Origin: Ursus arctos | Taxonomy: Eukaryota; Chordata; Mammalia; Carnivora; Ursidae | NCBI RefSeq assembly: GCF_023065955.2 | Contig: NW_026622763.1 | Coordinates: 82,007,299-82,071,298 of the forward strand | Direction: 5' to 3' | DNA length: 64,000 nucleotides | In this document: one piece after another, positions 33,796-45,640 of the stretch | Numbering within the stretch: the stretch's first letter is position 1 | Layout of the letters: every line of letters starts with the position of its first letter | Program-made: the position numbers and the translations under genes | The notes under the pieces: model-generated | The model's database searches: none | The model's input: the letters and a program-made list of their open reading frames with translations, nothing else | What the model was told of the DNA's origin: nothing

Positions 33796-35830
33796 CAGTG
33801 CAACTTCAGCATGGAGTGTCCTATGTAACTTTTTATTGAAGTGTATGATGCATGTAGAAACGTGCACTCCCTTAAGTATACAGCACAGTGAAGTTTTACA
33901 AAGTGCAGGGACCTGGGTAAACACCCCCCCACCCCCCACCCCTGGCTCAAGAATCAGATCGGGGCCATCAGCCTGGAGGCACGCAGGCTCTCGCAGCCCA
34001 CCCACCCCAGCCCCTGCCGCTATCCCGACTTCCAACAGCACGGTCTGGGTAGACAAGCTCCCTCAAATGAGGCTAAGGTGCAGCCACGACGGCGAGCTGT
34101 TGCCTTGCTGTCGAAGGTAGGGAAGCAGCCGGCACGAAACCAAGCGCGCGGATCCGGGTAAAAGAACACGAAAGCAGATTAGAAACGCAGGCTGCGCCTC
34201 CGCCTCAGGCCAGGCTGTCGCCTCCTGTATGACGCGTGCAAGTCCGATTTCACATCAAGTCAACGAGAATGAAAAAAGTGGTGTTTTTAAAACAAAGTCC
34301 CTCATTTATAAACACGTTTTCTCAGTGTGCGCTTCTTAGAGAAGGAACGCCGGCCATCCCGAGGGTGGCCAGTCACACTTACAGATCGTAGGAAAACCTG
34401 CAGGGGGCGCTTTCTGCGGACCCAAGCCCCGTCGCAACCCTTCGGGTGCCATCCGGTTCAGTCCTTGGAACACTCAACAGAGGCCTTCCTCGATTTCCCC
34501 CACTCTACAGATTGGCAAACCGAGGCTCGGAGAGACGAAGTAAGTCGCCCGCGGGCACGCCGTCTGTAGCCGGCAGAGCTTCCACTCTGGTTTTTATTTT
34601 AATACCTGTACCACCTGCCCTCCGCCACTAACTACCTGGACAGAGATTCGTGGCGCTTGAATCTCTCTTTCGAGGTGCAATGAGCTGGGGAGGTAGGGAA
34701 GGAAAATCACAGAACTACGATGGGTGCTGACATGGACACTGATGAGCACGTAGTTTTACGTCCTTTTTCAGTCGAGGAAAGAGCCCAAGAGAGATTTTTG
34801 GGTGCCTTCAGCTGAATGAGAGAAAATTCGAGAGCGCCGGAACCCTTGTGGGGAAAGGGAGAGGAAGGCCCTCCCTGGGCAGTAGGGCACTGCCTTCTTC
34901 GAGCCACAGATGCACGAGCGTGCAACCTTTGTTCGTTCCCCCTGTGGTTAGTGATGTGATGTTACTATTACTGGTTAACATTCGTAGCAGTTTCGCCGGT
35001 GAATATTGTTAGTTGTATAACTATAAAAGGCTCTGAGGAGCGAGCTTCTAACCTAAACCAGACAGATAACGGATGATCACAAAGTTGTGGGTGCTGGAAA
35101 CGGGATCCTCTCGGTTTCCCTGAGTGTGTTCAGCTTGTTTGGCTTTCCCAGCGTCTGCGCTGGCCCTCCTAGCGTGTTCATCCTGGCAACAGGAGGGGTG
35201 GGGTGTGAGACACGTCTCCCACAAGAAGTTTTCATTGAAAACTTGGTGTTCCGCGTAGTCCTTATTCCAGAAAGCAAAACAAATCTCAGAAAATATGGGG
35301 TTTGTTGCCTTTCTATATTCCTCCTCTAAGATTGCTTTGGAGTTTCTTGCTACTGTGCCTTTTAGATCTGTCCCCCAGCCCACACCCCCAGATGCTGTCT
35401 CCTCTGCCATGTCCCCACGTCCCCTGACCCTGCATCTGCCTCCTTCCCTTGTTCTGGACTTTGGGCAGGAAACTTCCTTGGAGCCAGAGTGCTCACTCCA
35501 TTGCTCTCTAATTTTTTTTCAGAGCAAATTTTCCAATATAAATTACACCCTCAATTACTTCTCTCGTCCTAGAGCAGTGAATCACTCTTTGAGAGGCTGT
35601 TAGGGTGGGGACCGCTGGAGACAGAGCCGGGAGGTTCGAGCCAGTGCCGGCTTGTCGCCCTGGTTCTCCGTGTACCCGCCGCAGCGGCCAGAGTGGGGCC
35701 TCGCACTGAGGACACCAGTGACAGAGGTGCCTTCAGGGCCCGCTCCTGTGACACCCTGTGCTCTGGGCACCTGTGTGAAGGGGAGGCCGCCGCTTTAGGG
35801 AGCTGGCCTCCTCTTGGAGGCAAGAAGAAA
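33796..35830. other. Intergenic, GC-enriched unique sequence
   Basis: No gene is seen. An old MIR core is near 34490-34560 (ctacagattggcaaaccgag). A CTCF-like motif lies at 34397. The ORFs are short and lack recognisable domains. Confidence 0.45.
34397..34411 (+). promoter_or_regulatory. Candidate CTCF-binding site
   Basis: The segment cctgcagggggcgct matches the CTCF core (CCASYAGRKGGCRST) except for T at position 3. It lies in unique sequence about 16 kb upstream of the FZD5 promoter. Binding was not shown. Confidence 0.45.
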
Positions 35831-35839
35831 CGTTAGTTT

Positions 35840-36380
35840 CACTAGGATGGCTTGATACTTGACGGCCATGGTAGATTGCATTAGGGCCTCCAGGCTTTGT
35901 CCCTTCTTCTATCGCTATCCTCTCCCATGTGCCTCTGCAGCTCTTCCCGTCAAGAGATGAGTATGTTCTCTGACCCACAGATTCTGCCCACGGCACCTGC
36001 TTTGGCCAATAGGATGCTAGCAGATGGGGTACAAGCAGAGGCTTGAAAGCATGCTTGTGTGGTTGGGCTTGCTCTCCTGCATCTCTGCTATTTGCATGAG
36101 AAGAGCCTGCCTGGGCTAGGCCACTGGTCCCAGGAGGGACATGAGAGACGTGTGGGGCAGAGCTGCCCCAAGGAAGCTGCCCCCGCCCCGCCCGGCCCCG
36201 CCCCGCCCAGGACAGAGCTGTCCAGCTGCCCCGAGACGCTTGAAGAAACCCAGCCAAGATCAGCAGCTCTGCCTCCCCAGCCTTCCCGGGGGCTGCAGAC
36301 GCAGGAGCTGCAGTAGGAAGTGATTGTTCTTTCAAGCCTCTGAATTTTGAGATGGTTGGTACTCCAGCAATAGCAATGAG
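35840..36380. mobile_element. Possible old LTR-type repeat (non-coding)
   Basis: The segments tttgtcccttcttctatcg, ccaataggatgctagcagat, gcctgggctaggccactggt and gaagaaacccagccaagatc resemble solo LTR sequence of old MaLR elements. A GC-rich block of ccccgccccgcccggccccg character (near 36180-36210) interrupts it. The assignment is weak. Confidence 0.3.
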
Positions 36381-36454
36381 GCCATGCCCTCTGAGACTAT
36401 TATGATGATTATATGAGAAACAAAAACACTTCGCAAATGTGAAGCCATGGGAAG

Positions 36455-36600
36455 TGGGCAGAAGGGAGAGGAGGGCTGTTGAACGAGCTCTGGACCCGAA
36501 CCTGAAGACTAGAGTTAAAGTCCACTCCCCTCCCCAGTTCACTCTGAAAACTTGGGCAGGTCATTTAACATTTCTGGGTCTTATCATAAATTACAGAGCT
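36455..36600 (-). mobile_element. MIR remnant
   Basis: The segments gagctctggacccgaacctg, cttgggcaggtcatttaaca and ttctgggtctta follow the reverse MIR pattern. Confidence 0.6.
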
Positions 36601-36984
36601 GGCCTGAAGATGCAAAAGCATGAGAGTTTGAGATGTTGGAAAACTAATATGGCCCCTAGAACTTCATCAGTAGGGAGTTAAGAGAGGATTTGGAGCCAGA
36701 TATAAAGTCTCATTTCCCAGAGACCAAAGACACTGTCCTGAGTCTGGGATACATAAATATTCCTGAAAATGGGTCATAGAAGATGCCTTCCTATCAGCTC
36801 TTCACCTGGACCGAAGTAAATCTGGGGACAAGTATGGAGTCTTCGGTCAGATGGAGAGGTAACAGGCCAGGCTAGCAGTTAGATGTGCCTGTGAGCTCCT
36901 TCCTTGGCCACATTTAACTTTTCTTGGTCGTTTATTATCTGACCTTTGAGAAGTCACGTATCCTGCGGACAAGTAGATGGAATA

Positions 36985-37215
36985 CGGTCACTCATTTGTT
37001 ACGTATTGATCGCATTCTACGTTCCAGGAGCTGCTCCGGGCGCTGTGGATGAAACAGTAAGACATGGTTCCTGAGCTGGCTACCAGCTCAGGCTGGATGA
37101 ATTTTATAAACATTTCATTCATATCAAAACACATAATACTAGATCCCTTTTCAGAGGGGAAAATTATAGCTCAGAGAGATTAAGTGGCTTGTCCAAAGTC
37201 ACACAACTTGCAAGA
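36985..37215 (+). mobile_element. MIR element
   Basis: The segments attgatcgcattctacgttc, caggagctgctccgggcgct, agctcagagagattaagtgg and ttgtccaaagtcacacaact are typical of a nearly complete MIR. Confidence 0.75.
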
Positions 37216-37322
37216 AAAAGATGAAGAATTACACTTTGACCATAAATCTGTGTCGTTTCTACTCAACTATGCCGACTCTTCCAGTTGGTTGTTTGATTTT
37301 ATTTATAAAAATGTTATTTTGG

Positions 37323-37522
37323 GGGTACCTGGGTGGCTCAGTTAACTGTCTGCCTTCGGCTCAGATCATGATCTTGGGGTCCCGGGATCGAGCCCCACAT
37401 TGGGTTCCCTGCTCATTGGGGAGCCTGCTTCTCCCTCTCCGTCTGTCCCTCCCCCTGCCTGTACTTTCTCTCTCTCTCTCTCTCTCTCTCTCTGTCAAAT
37501 AAATCAATGAAAATCTTTTAAA
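37323..37522 (+). mobile_element. CAN-SINE, plus orientation, with target-site duplication
   Basis: Head gggtacctgggtggctcag, a (CT)n tract near 37468-37493 and tail caaataaatcaatgaaaatc. The direct repeat gttatttt is found on both sides. Confidence 0.94.
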
Positions 37523-39010
37523 AAGTGTTATTTTTATACATTGTTTTAGGAATACATCTCTGTATATGAAATAGAGTTAGATGCTTGGATTTTTGTTGTT
37601 CTGTTCAAGTTCTCTTAGTTTCTAGGACTATGACAGTAGGTTCCTGAATTGAATAGGGACAAAGCTTAATGTACAAAAAATAAGGGATGGTTTAATCGAG
37701 TGTGTTCTTCTGCTCAATGGGTTACTTTGAAAACTTTAAATATGATGGCTATGTCTCAGACTTTATAGGTAAGGGTTTAAATTGTTATCATTCCTCAAGG
37801 CAATGTGAAAATACATATATCAAAACTACAAATGAACATGCTTTTTGATCTAACAATTCTCAGTCAAGGAAGTTGTTTTATAGAAATATAGATCACGGAT
37901 GTACGAAATTATTCAGGCAGTACTTTTTTTCCCCAGTAAAATACTGGAAATAACCAAATCCTCTTTATCAATCTGTACCAACACTTACTGACTTTTATTA
38001 TATAGAATGTGCTCGGATATATTTTATAGAGGACATAAAATGATATGTGAGAAGGTCCTCCTTATCTAGTACAGCCTAGTAATCTTTATATATATAAAAG
38101 ATAGCTAACCGTCAAAGCCATCATGCAATCAGAAACTGAATGTGGAATCAACCTTATGTTAGGATGAGGAAGAAGTTTGGGCTCGAGGGACTCAGAAGTC
38201 TTCAGAACAATTTCATTTAAGTTAGGAAAGAGTTTACATAGAACTAAGAGGATTATGGGAGCCAGACAGAAGGTTCTCTTAGCAGAGTCAGAGTCTGGAA
38301 TGAGCAAGGCAGACTGGGGGCAAAGAGGACCTCTTTGGTGGAGAGGGGAAGATGAGCTTTGAGAGTGACTTGGTGGTAAGACCAGAATGGTGAGTTGGGG
38401 CAACACTGAGAAGGACGTTGGACGCCAAGATAATGATCTGGAATTTCGTTTAGGTGCTGAGCCAGGGGCAACATGCACAGAACAGTGTCTGGGGGAGTGT
38501 AATCTAGCCATCTGATGCCAAATGGATTGTAGCAGAGCATGTCTGAGGTTAGGAGACTCCTGGAGACTCAACAGGAGTCCAGGGACGAGGTGAAGAGGCC
38601 CAAGCTAGGTTGGGAGCCAGAAAAGTAGAAAAAGAGAAGCAGACGCTAAGGTGTTATTCCTCCACCTACCCTGCCTGGACTTGATTTTGACATTCCCCTG
38701 GCAAATCGTAATTACTGGGGCAGTTATTCTCTTGGGTTTTACAGGTGTATAACACAGGCGATTGTGTAAGTACCCGAGGGTTACGGACATGGCGCTCAGC
38801 CGCGTGGCTGGCTCTTGATCTGCGGACTGTTACGGATTGAAATCTAACGTAACGTGGACCTTACTTCCCAGTGCCGCCAGAGCTGCACCTAGCCTGCTGC
38901 TCGGAGAAGCTGTAAACACAAATGCCCTTCCTGAAAGCAAAGGCTACGGGGTAAAAGTAGTTTAAGAGGTATTTTTCTAGTATTCAATCAGAACTTTAAC
39001 TGATGTTTTC
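37523..39010. other. Intergenic, no recognised feature
   Basis: AT-rich first half, then unique sequence. A minus-strand ORF of 161 codons (38086-38571) has low-complexity Ser/Leu/Pro composition and no domain, so I do not call it. No exon was recognised. Confidence 0.5.
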
Positions 39011-39205
39011 GGTTTTTTTTTTTTTTTTTGAGATTTATTTATTTGAGAAGAGTGAGTGAGAGAGCGCATGAGCGGGGTCAGAAGGAGAAAGAGAAGCAGG
39101 CTCCACACTAAACAGGGAGCCCCATGCAGGGCTTAATCCCAGGACCCTGGAATCATGACCTAAACCGAAGGCAGACACTTAACGGACTTAGCCACCAAGG
39201 CATCC
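39011..39205 (-). mobile_element. CAN-SINE, minus orientation, with target-site duplication
   Basis: T-rich tail, gagatttatttatttgagaa, gcagggcttaatccc and the end gccaccaaggcatccc. The flanking direct repeat tgatgttttc is at 39001-39010 and about 39208-39217. Confidence 0.94.
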
Positions 39206-40344
39206 CTGATGTTTTCCTTTAAAAAGGGGGGCTGCTAAAATGACATGTAGCTCTTAAAAAATTAAGTAGATTATGAGTGCCATCATGTAAGGAAGTCCGG
39301 GCTTCACTGTTAGGTGATAAAAGCAAGTCTCCTGACAGTAGCCTCACACATTGCTCCTGCTAAAAGCATTGTACCTGTTTTAAGTATGAAGTCTGAGAGG
39401 CCACCCCCCGGCAGGGGCACAGGGGGTGAGGGGGGGAGGGTGCAGAATGGCAAAGTCACTTTTCTGCTTCTGAGCAGTTACCGTATTTTACAAGCAGGTT
39501 AGTGCTTACAATGAAAAGACTCTTTCGGGCATTTCATACATCCCAGAGAAGCGCAGCTCCCACCTGCTCACACCTATTAGAGGAAAACAGACAAGGAGCT
39601 AGTTAGGGAAACAGAAGCCGGGAGAGCGTTAGTAAAAGTCTTCCTTGATCTGACAGATCACTTCTCCAGGGTAACCCCCAGTAGAGACTGGTGTGTTCTT
39701 TGAGCAAGCTATATATCTCCAGGCTTCAGTTTCCTCAAATCTAAAATGAGGATGTTGTGATCAAACAAAATAAGATATATCTAATATTACTTCACACAGT
39801 GTGGCCATCTCTAAGCTTTCCCCAATTACTGGCTCTTCTTCTTCTCCACTTGGCATTCCAAACATCTAACAATGACCTTTTACTTTTCCGTGATTCTTTA
39901 TTTACTTGCTTGACCCACACCCCCTACTAGAACACGCACTCATTGAAGGCACGTTCTTAATTCAAAGTTATTGTAATCGTTCTTCTTCCCTGCTGATAAA
40001 AATAGTATATTATTAAGGTGTGGGGGAGGGACGACAACTAAAAATCTCCCTTCATCTCAACCCTAAATGTAATCATTGTAGACTCCTTTAGATATTCTAA
40101 AGGGCTGGGACAACACTGAGGTCCCATTTCTGGAAAGAGCCAGATGGTAAATACTTTTGGCTTTGTGGCCCTACGGTCTCTGTCACAACTACTCAGCTTT
40201 ATCCTTACCGCAGGGAAGTAGCCACAGACACTACCTAAGCACGTGGGTGTGGCTGTGTTCCAATAACACTTCGTTTATAAAAGCGGGTTTCAGCCCGATG
40301 TGGCCCTGGGACAATAATCTGCTGGCTCCTGATCTAGAATAGTG
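39206..40344. other. Intergenic, old repeat remnants
   Basis: A MIR-like remnant lies near 39700-39765 (ggcttcagtttcctcaaatc). An L2 3'-end-like remnant lies near 39855-39965 (gattctttatttacttgctt, cccctactagaacacgcac). No gene is seen. Confidence 0.45.
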
Positions 40345-40870
40345 CTTGCTGTCTAATAGAAATATAATGTGGGCCGTATACATAATTTACCTTTTCTCAT
40401 AGGTATAGTAAAAAAACTATTTTTGAAAAAGTAAAATCCACTTCAATAGTATGTTTTATTTAACCCAATATATCCACAACGTTATCATTTCAACATGGGA
40501 TCAAAATAAATGATTACTGGGGCACCGGGGCACCTGGGTGGCTCAGTCAGGTGAGTGCCCAACTCATGATTTCGGCTCAGGTTGTGATTTCAGGGTTGTG
40601 GGATCGAGCCCTGTGTCGTGTCGGGCTCTGTGCTCTGCAAGGAGTCTGCATGTCCCTCTCCCTCTGCTTCTTCTCCTGCTCGTGCTCTCTCTCTCTCTCA
40701 AATAAAAATCTTTAAAAACAAACAAATATGTAAATAACTATTGAAATATTTTACATTCCTGTTTTTGTACTAAGTCTCTGAAATTTGCTCCGGATTTTGT
40801 ACTTATAGCACATCTCAGTTCCAACTAGTCACATTCCAAGTTTCATGGCTCCCAGGTGGGCAGCTCATGA
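40345..40870. mobile_element. DNA-transposon-type MER element, split by a SINE
   Basis: The left part opens gcttgctgtctaatagaaat, ataatgtgggcc and includes tatttaacccaatatatcca. The right part has gcacatctcagttccaacta and ccaagtttcatggctcc. In the intact family the two ends are inverted (tgctgtccaatagaaatat and its complement). I recognise the family but not its exact name. The CAN-SINE at 40520-40727 is inserted in it. Confidence 0.6.
40520..40727 (+). mobile_element. CAN-SINE, plus orientation
   Basis: Head ggggcacctgggtggctcag, preceded by a partial repeat of itself (ggggcaccg), then middle ttcggctcaggttgtgattt and tail tctcaaataaaaatc. Confidence 0.93.
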
Positions 40871-40989
40871 ATCTAGATAGAGTTTGTATGTATATAATTA
40901 CATAAATTAAAAAAAATAAAATTAGTATAATATATATGCTTTTTTCACTGAATAATCTTTCTTGGTGATCTTTCCTTATCTTCCATAAC

Positions 40990-41868
40990 GATCAACATTT
41001 TTATAGAACTATCATATGATCCAGCAATTCCACTTCTGGGTATTTATTAAAAAGAAAACGAAGGGACACCTGGGTGGCTCAGTCGGTTGTGCAGCAGCCT
41101 TTGGCTCAGGTCATGATCCCAGGGTCATGGGATCGAGCCCTGCGTCAGGCTCCTTGCTCAGTGGGGAGCCTGCTTCTCCCTCTGCCTGTTGCTCCCCCTG
41201 CTTGTGCTTCTCTCTCTCTCTCAAATAAATACATAAAATCTTTAAAAAAATAAATAAAAAGAAAAAGGAAATGAAAACACTGATTTGAAAAGATATATGC
41301 ACCCCTATGTTCATTACAGCATTATTTACAATTGCCAAGCTATGAAAGCAAACTAAGCGTCCATCAGTGGATGAATAGATAAAGAAATTGTGTATATACA
41401 CAATGGAATATTACTTAGCCATAAAAAGAACAAAATCTCACCATTTGTGACAACATGGATGGACCTAGAGGATATGACCCTAAGTGAAATAACTCAGACA
41501 AAGACAAATATTGTATGATTTTACTTATATGTGGACTCTAAAAACCAAAAGAAACAAACAGACTCATAGATACAAACAACAATTCGGTGGTTGCCTGAGG
41601 GGCTGAGGGTGGGGTGATGGGCAAGAGAAAAGAAGGGGCTTAAAAGGTACAAACTTCCAGTTATAAAATAAAAAAGACACCGAGATATGATATGCAGCAT
41701 GGGGAATTTAGTTAATATGTAACAACTTTATTTGGTGATACATGGTAGCTAGATTTATCAGTGGTGATCACTTCACAATGTATTTAACTGTTGAATCACT
41801 GTGTTAGAGCCTGAAGTTAATATAATGTTGTATCAAGTACACTTCAATTAAAAAAACAAACGAAATCA
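40990..41868 (+). mobile_element. L1 3' end, plus orientation, split by a SINE
   Basis: The segments tatgatccagcaattccact, tggatgaatagataaagaaa, caatggaatattacttagcc, acaacatggatggacctaga and tggtggttgcctgagg-like read through to an A-rich end at about 41865. The CAN-SINE at 41064-41262 splits it near its start. The flanks 40870-40990, 41880-41990 and 42198-42330 look like another, older L1 in antisense. Confidence 0.85.
41064..41262 (+). mobile_element. CAN-SINE inserted in the L1
   Basis: Head gggacacctgggtggctcag, middle tttggctcaggtcatgatcc and tail caaatacataaaatc-like with A run. Confidence 0.95.
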
Positions 41869-41991
41869 GCATGTAGGCACATATACACATAAAAGATCAA
41901 CCCTTTTTTTGACCATCATAGAATCCTACTGCTAAATTTATCATAATCAATTTTATCAGTTTCCTATTGGTGGACATTTGTATTGTTCCTA

Positions 41992-42197
41992 ATTTTTTTT
42001 TAATTTTATTTATTTATTAGAGAGAGAGCAGAATGGGAGAAAGAGAGCACATGAGTGGGGACGGGTGGGGGGTGGCAGAGGGAGAAGCAGGCTCCCCAGT
42101 GAGCAGGGAAGCTGACTCGGTACTCGATCCCACACCCTGGGATCATGACCTGAGCCGAAGGCAGCTGCTTAATCCACTGAGCCACCCAGGCGCCCCC
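41992..42197 (-). mobile_element. CAN-SINE, minus orientation, with target-site duplication
   Basis: T-rich tail, gagagagagcagaatgggag, gatcatgacctgagccgaag and the end gccacccaggcgcccc. The cctaatttt direct repeat lies on each side. Confidence 0.95.
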
Positions 42198-42334
42198 TAA
42201 TTTTAAATTGATATTTAGAATAGTTCAAGAATTGTCCTTTTACATCATAGCGTTGGCACCTGTGGGAGTTTATCTTTAAATTCTTGGGAGTTGAACTGCT
42301 GAATCAAAGGCTCTGATGACATTTAACTTTCAAG

Positions 42335-43330
42335 AACTGTTGCCAAGCTGGAAAGCTGGAGTTCTATCCCGTGTTTCTCTGTATCTCTGGCATGTTGGCA
42401 CTCAATGGATAATTGTTAAATGAATGGATAAATTCAAATCTCACACCATTGAGAGAGAGGAAGAAAGAGGGCGGAGGGAGAGAAATAAAATGGCATAAAG
42501 TGGAACAGTTCATCGCACTTTAAGGAGACAAACGGAAACGCGGAGTTGGTGTAAGGACAGGTGTTTGTGTAATGTTCAGTTAAGCTCCTCGGAACTCAGC
42601 CCAATTCCTTCCGTTTTAGAAAGTCTCCAAGACTTGGGTCTTGGGCTCTGGCATTGCAGGTTTTCACTGGGAAATTACTCCCTGCATTTGAAGGCCCGTG
42701 TGAACCCCGGTCTCCCCTGCTGTGGACAGGACAGAGTTCCTAGCTAAGGGTAGGGGCGAGGGTGGGAGGTGGTTAAAGGTGCTACCCCCTCCCAGGAGTA
42801 TTGGGAAAAGCCGTGCTCTTCGGGGATGAGACAAGGTCCCGAGATTCTGGAGGCGCCTCTGTGGAAATCTCTCCTGCCAAACCCACTCCCCTCTGGAATG
42901 ACAAGAGGCCGGACACCCTGGTACCAAGTGGAAAACGAGGTTCCGCTCTGCAATGGCCAAGTACAGGGATAGAAGGTCTGATGATGAAAACCTCAATTTA
43001 TCTTGAGATCTTCCCTGTCCCCCTTCCTGCTAAGAATTCTCCTCTGGCCTGTCTTCCAAAGCAAGCCTCCGGCCACACTCACACTCTGCCTGGCCTGGCA
43101 GGCCACGCTGGGGTCTCTCGGCTGGCCTCCCCCCACCCAGGCTCCCTTGCTCTCCCGTTCATCCAGCCCTCCTTACCACCCTCATCCTCAACCCCATCCT
43201 AAAACCTTACTTCCATAGCCATCTGGAAGGTAGGGCCTGGCTTCTTTGTCTCCCCAGTGGCTGCCATAGTGCCTGGCACACAGTCGGCACTTAATAAATG
43301 TTAGTTGAATAAAAAGACTAGAATTTTTGC
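42335..43330. other. Intergenic, with MIR/L2 tail
   Basis: Unique sequence without a gene. At 43215-43315 the segments tggctgccatagtgcctggc and ttaataaatgttagttgaat are a MIR or L2 3' remnant. Two overlapping ORFs of 110-133 codons (42664-43202) lack any recognised domain. Confidence 0.45.
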
Positions 43331-43359
43331 TATCCATCGCCTTTCATATGGAATAACTC

Positions 43360-43700
43360 ATTGGACAAGCATTGACGAAGTGCCAACTGTATGCCAGGCA
43401 TGGTGATAGGTGAGTAAGATGGGGATTCCAAGCTCACGGAGCTCATGATCTTGGATCCTTTCCTGATTGTATGTGACACTTCACGGCTCCTTGAACACCC
43501 CCAGATTGTTCTGTCCTGTTATTCACTCACACATTTATTTGAGCACCTTTTCTGTTCTAGCACTTTGCTACATACATACTCCCTCATTCTGTCCTCACAA
43601 GAATCCTCCAAGGAAGGTAACACTGGCCCCGTTTTACACGCAGAGAAAAGAAGATGAAATGATTCACTCAAATCCACATATGCCCAGGAGTGAGCGGGGC
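43360..43700 (+). mobile_element. MIR remnants
   Basis: The segments ccaactgtatgccaggcatg and, further on, gagcaccttttctgttctag, tcacaagaatcctccaagga and ccgttttacacgcagag indicate two adjacent MIR-type remnants. Confidence 0.6.
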
Positions 43701-45640
43701 CAGCATTCCACGCCAGGCCTGCTTTGCTCGGGGGCCGCACCCTGTTCATCCTGCAGCTCCGCAGCCTGGCTGGGAAGCGGTGGACCCTTCCCAGACGAGG
43801 GAAGAGCCGGCCAGACCAGGCGACCACCTGGAGCCCAGTGGGAAATCGCTGTGTGGGGGTGGGTGTGGCTGAGGGGCTGCTCTCTTTGGCTGGGACCCCA
43901 GGCAGAAGGACAGTGAGAGACACACTAGTCGCCAATGGCAGAGTTCCTGCGATTACTTTTCTTTTCATTCCTAAACCTTGGGTCTCAGCTTCCCACTGTA
44001 ACTTCTAATGACACACTTTGTCTTTATGCTCTTTTCTCCTTTACTTGAAGTTTCTGAGTGGAAGCCCCTCTGAGGGGCCCCGCTGGGAAGTGGCTCGTTC
44101 AAGGCAGTTAGCTGGTGGGGCGCCAGGGCGAGGATCTGAGGAGCCTCAGCTGACTTTCCAGGTTATGTTGGCCTTTATCTTGTAAAGCAAAGTGATACTC
44201 CTTGTTGACGGCTGTCATCAGAGGGCCCTCTGCAGCATTCAGGAAGGAGAGGCAACCCATCTGCTCCTAGGCCTTTGCCTGCCACTCAGGCCCAGCAGCC
44301 CCGCAAGCCTCCTGCTCCAGTGCTTCTCACCACTGCCAAAACGTCTCCCTCCCAAGGCCATGCCTTCAGGAGCAAAGGAAAGAAAAACAGGAATAAGTCA
44401 TTTTGATAAAATAAAACCTAATAGATCCAGGGAAAATTATTGTAATCAGAGCCACAGCCATGGCACTGGCCAGGAGGGGGAAAAATCTGTAAAATAATGC
44501 TCACATTATCCTCTTTTTCTCCCCCCTCCCCAAAGTTCTACTTTGAGTGGTGTACTTTTAAACATCCTGAAGATGTTTAAAATCTTGCCAGAGGCAGGAA
44601 CACAGAGGGGAAATATTCCTGCCTATAAACAAAGGGGAAAGTTTCATGCAAGGGACTGAGAATTTTGAGACTTGGAATTGGCAGCGGGAAAATGTAACGC
44701 TCTGGAAATAATGATCCCAGCATTAGGTCACTTGGGCAACGCGGCCATCCTGCACAGCCTTAAAATGTTGCCTCTGCCTCTTCCCAACGTGAAGCCACCA
44801 GAAGGATGGTGCATTCATTTGTTGAATGGCCAGTGGTCTCTTACTGTTTGCAGGGAACTGGGAGAGATTCAAAGTGAAAACACAGCTCCCCGGACCTGCA
44901 TGTGACCTCTTGCGAGCAGCGGGAAGACACGCGTGTTGCCGGAGTGACTACAAGGTCAGGGTGGGTGGTGATCGGGAAGCCCAGGGACAGTCTCTCAGCC
45001 TGTCGTGCTGCCTCCCTGGCACCAACCCCGAAGCCTCCCCTCTCCAAGCACTCGAGGGCATCCCTGTACCTCGCTTGATTCTTCCCATAGCACAGTCCTC
45101 TCCCACCAGCATGTGGATCTGGGCTTGGATCCCCCGCTCTGCTGGATTATGGAGGAAGGAAGAAGAGGTGTGGAGGACAGGAAATGGGCCCTGGGGAGCT
45201 TTGAGCTGGAGACCATATAGCACTGACTTTCTGAAGCTAGTCACTCATTCATTCTTCCCCAGCTACATCCAGGAAGCCAAGTGTATCACTTACGCTCAGT
45301 GATAGGGATGCTGGCCGTGCTTTCCCACCTCTAAGTCAGGGCAAGGGGTCTGAGAGTGACCCACCTACATTCTTGGTGGGTCCCCCTGAAACCATCCGTT
45401 TCCACCTTCCATCTCTTTAGCGTGATTGCTGCTCTTTTCTAGAGGAGGAAACTGGGTCCCGGAGGGAGTGATTTGCCCAAAGACAGAGAGCTGGTTTGAG
45501 GCTGAGGCTTCCAAATCACAGTCCACGGCATCTTCTGCTCTAGAATGCCACATCCTCCCTGTTCCAGCCAACCCCCCCCCCTTTTTGCCTCCAGTTCATC
45601 TTGATCATGGGGTCCTGAGTAAGAATGTGTAACACGGTCA
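43701..45640. other. Intergenic, repeat-poor, candidate conserved element at 44370-44720
   Basis: No gene is seen. The central part (44370-44720) is AT-balanced and repeat-free, and it contains FOX-like and TCF/SOX-like motifs (ataaacaaag at about 44625) and a perfect 11-bp inverted repeat. ORFs up to 158 codons in 44826-45302 have no recognisable domain. Confidence 0.4.
44556..44582. repeat. Perfect 11-bp inverted repeat of FOX-like sites
   Basis: The arms ttttaaacatc (44556-44566) and gatgtttaaaa (44572-44582) have a 5-base loop ctgaa. Each arm holds TAAACA/TGTTTA, the forkhead core. Confidence 0.6.

Noticed and set aside
35733..36542. 269-codon minus-strand ORF
   Set aside because: It lies largely over LTR-like repeat text and a GC-rich block. 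The protein is low in recognisable structure, and chance openness in GC-rich DNA explains it.
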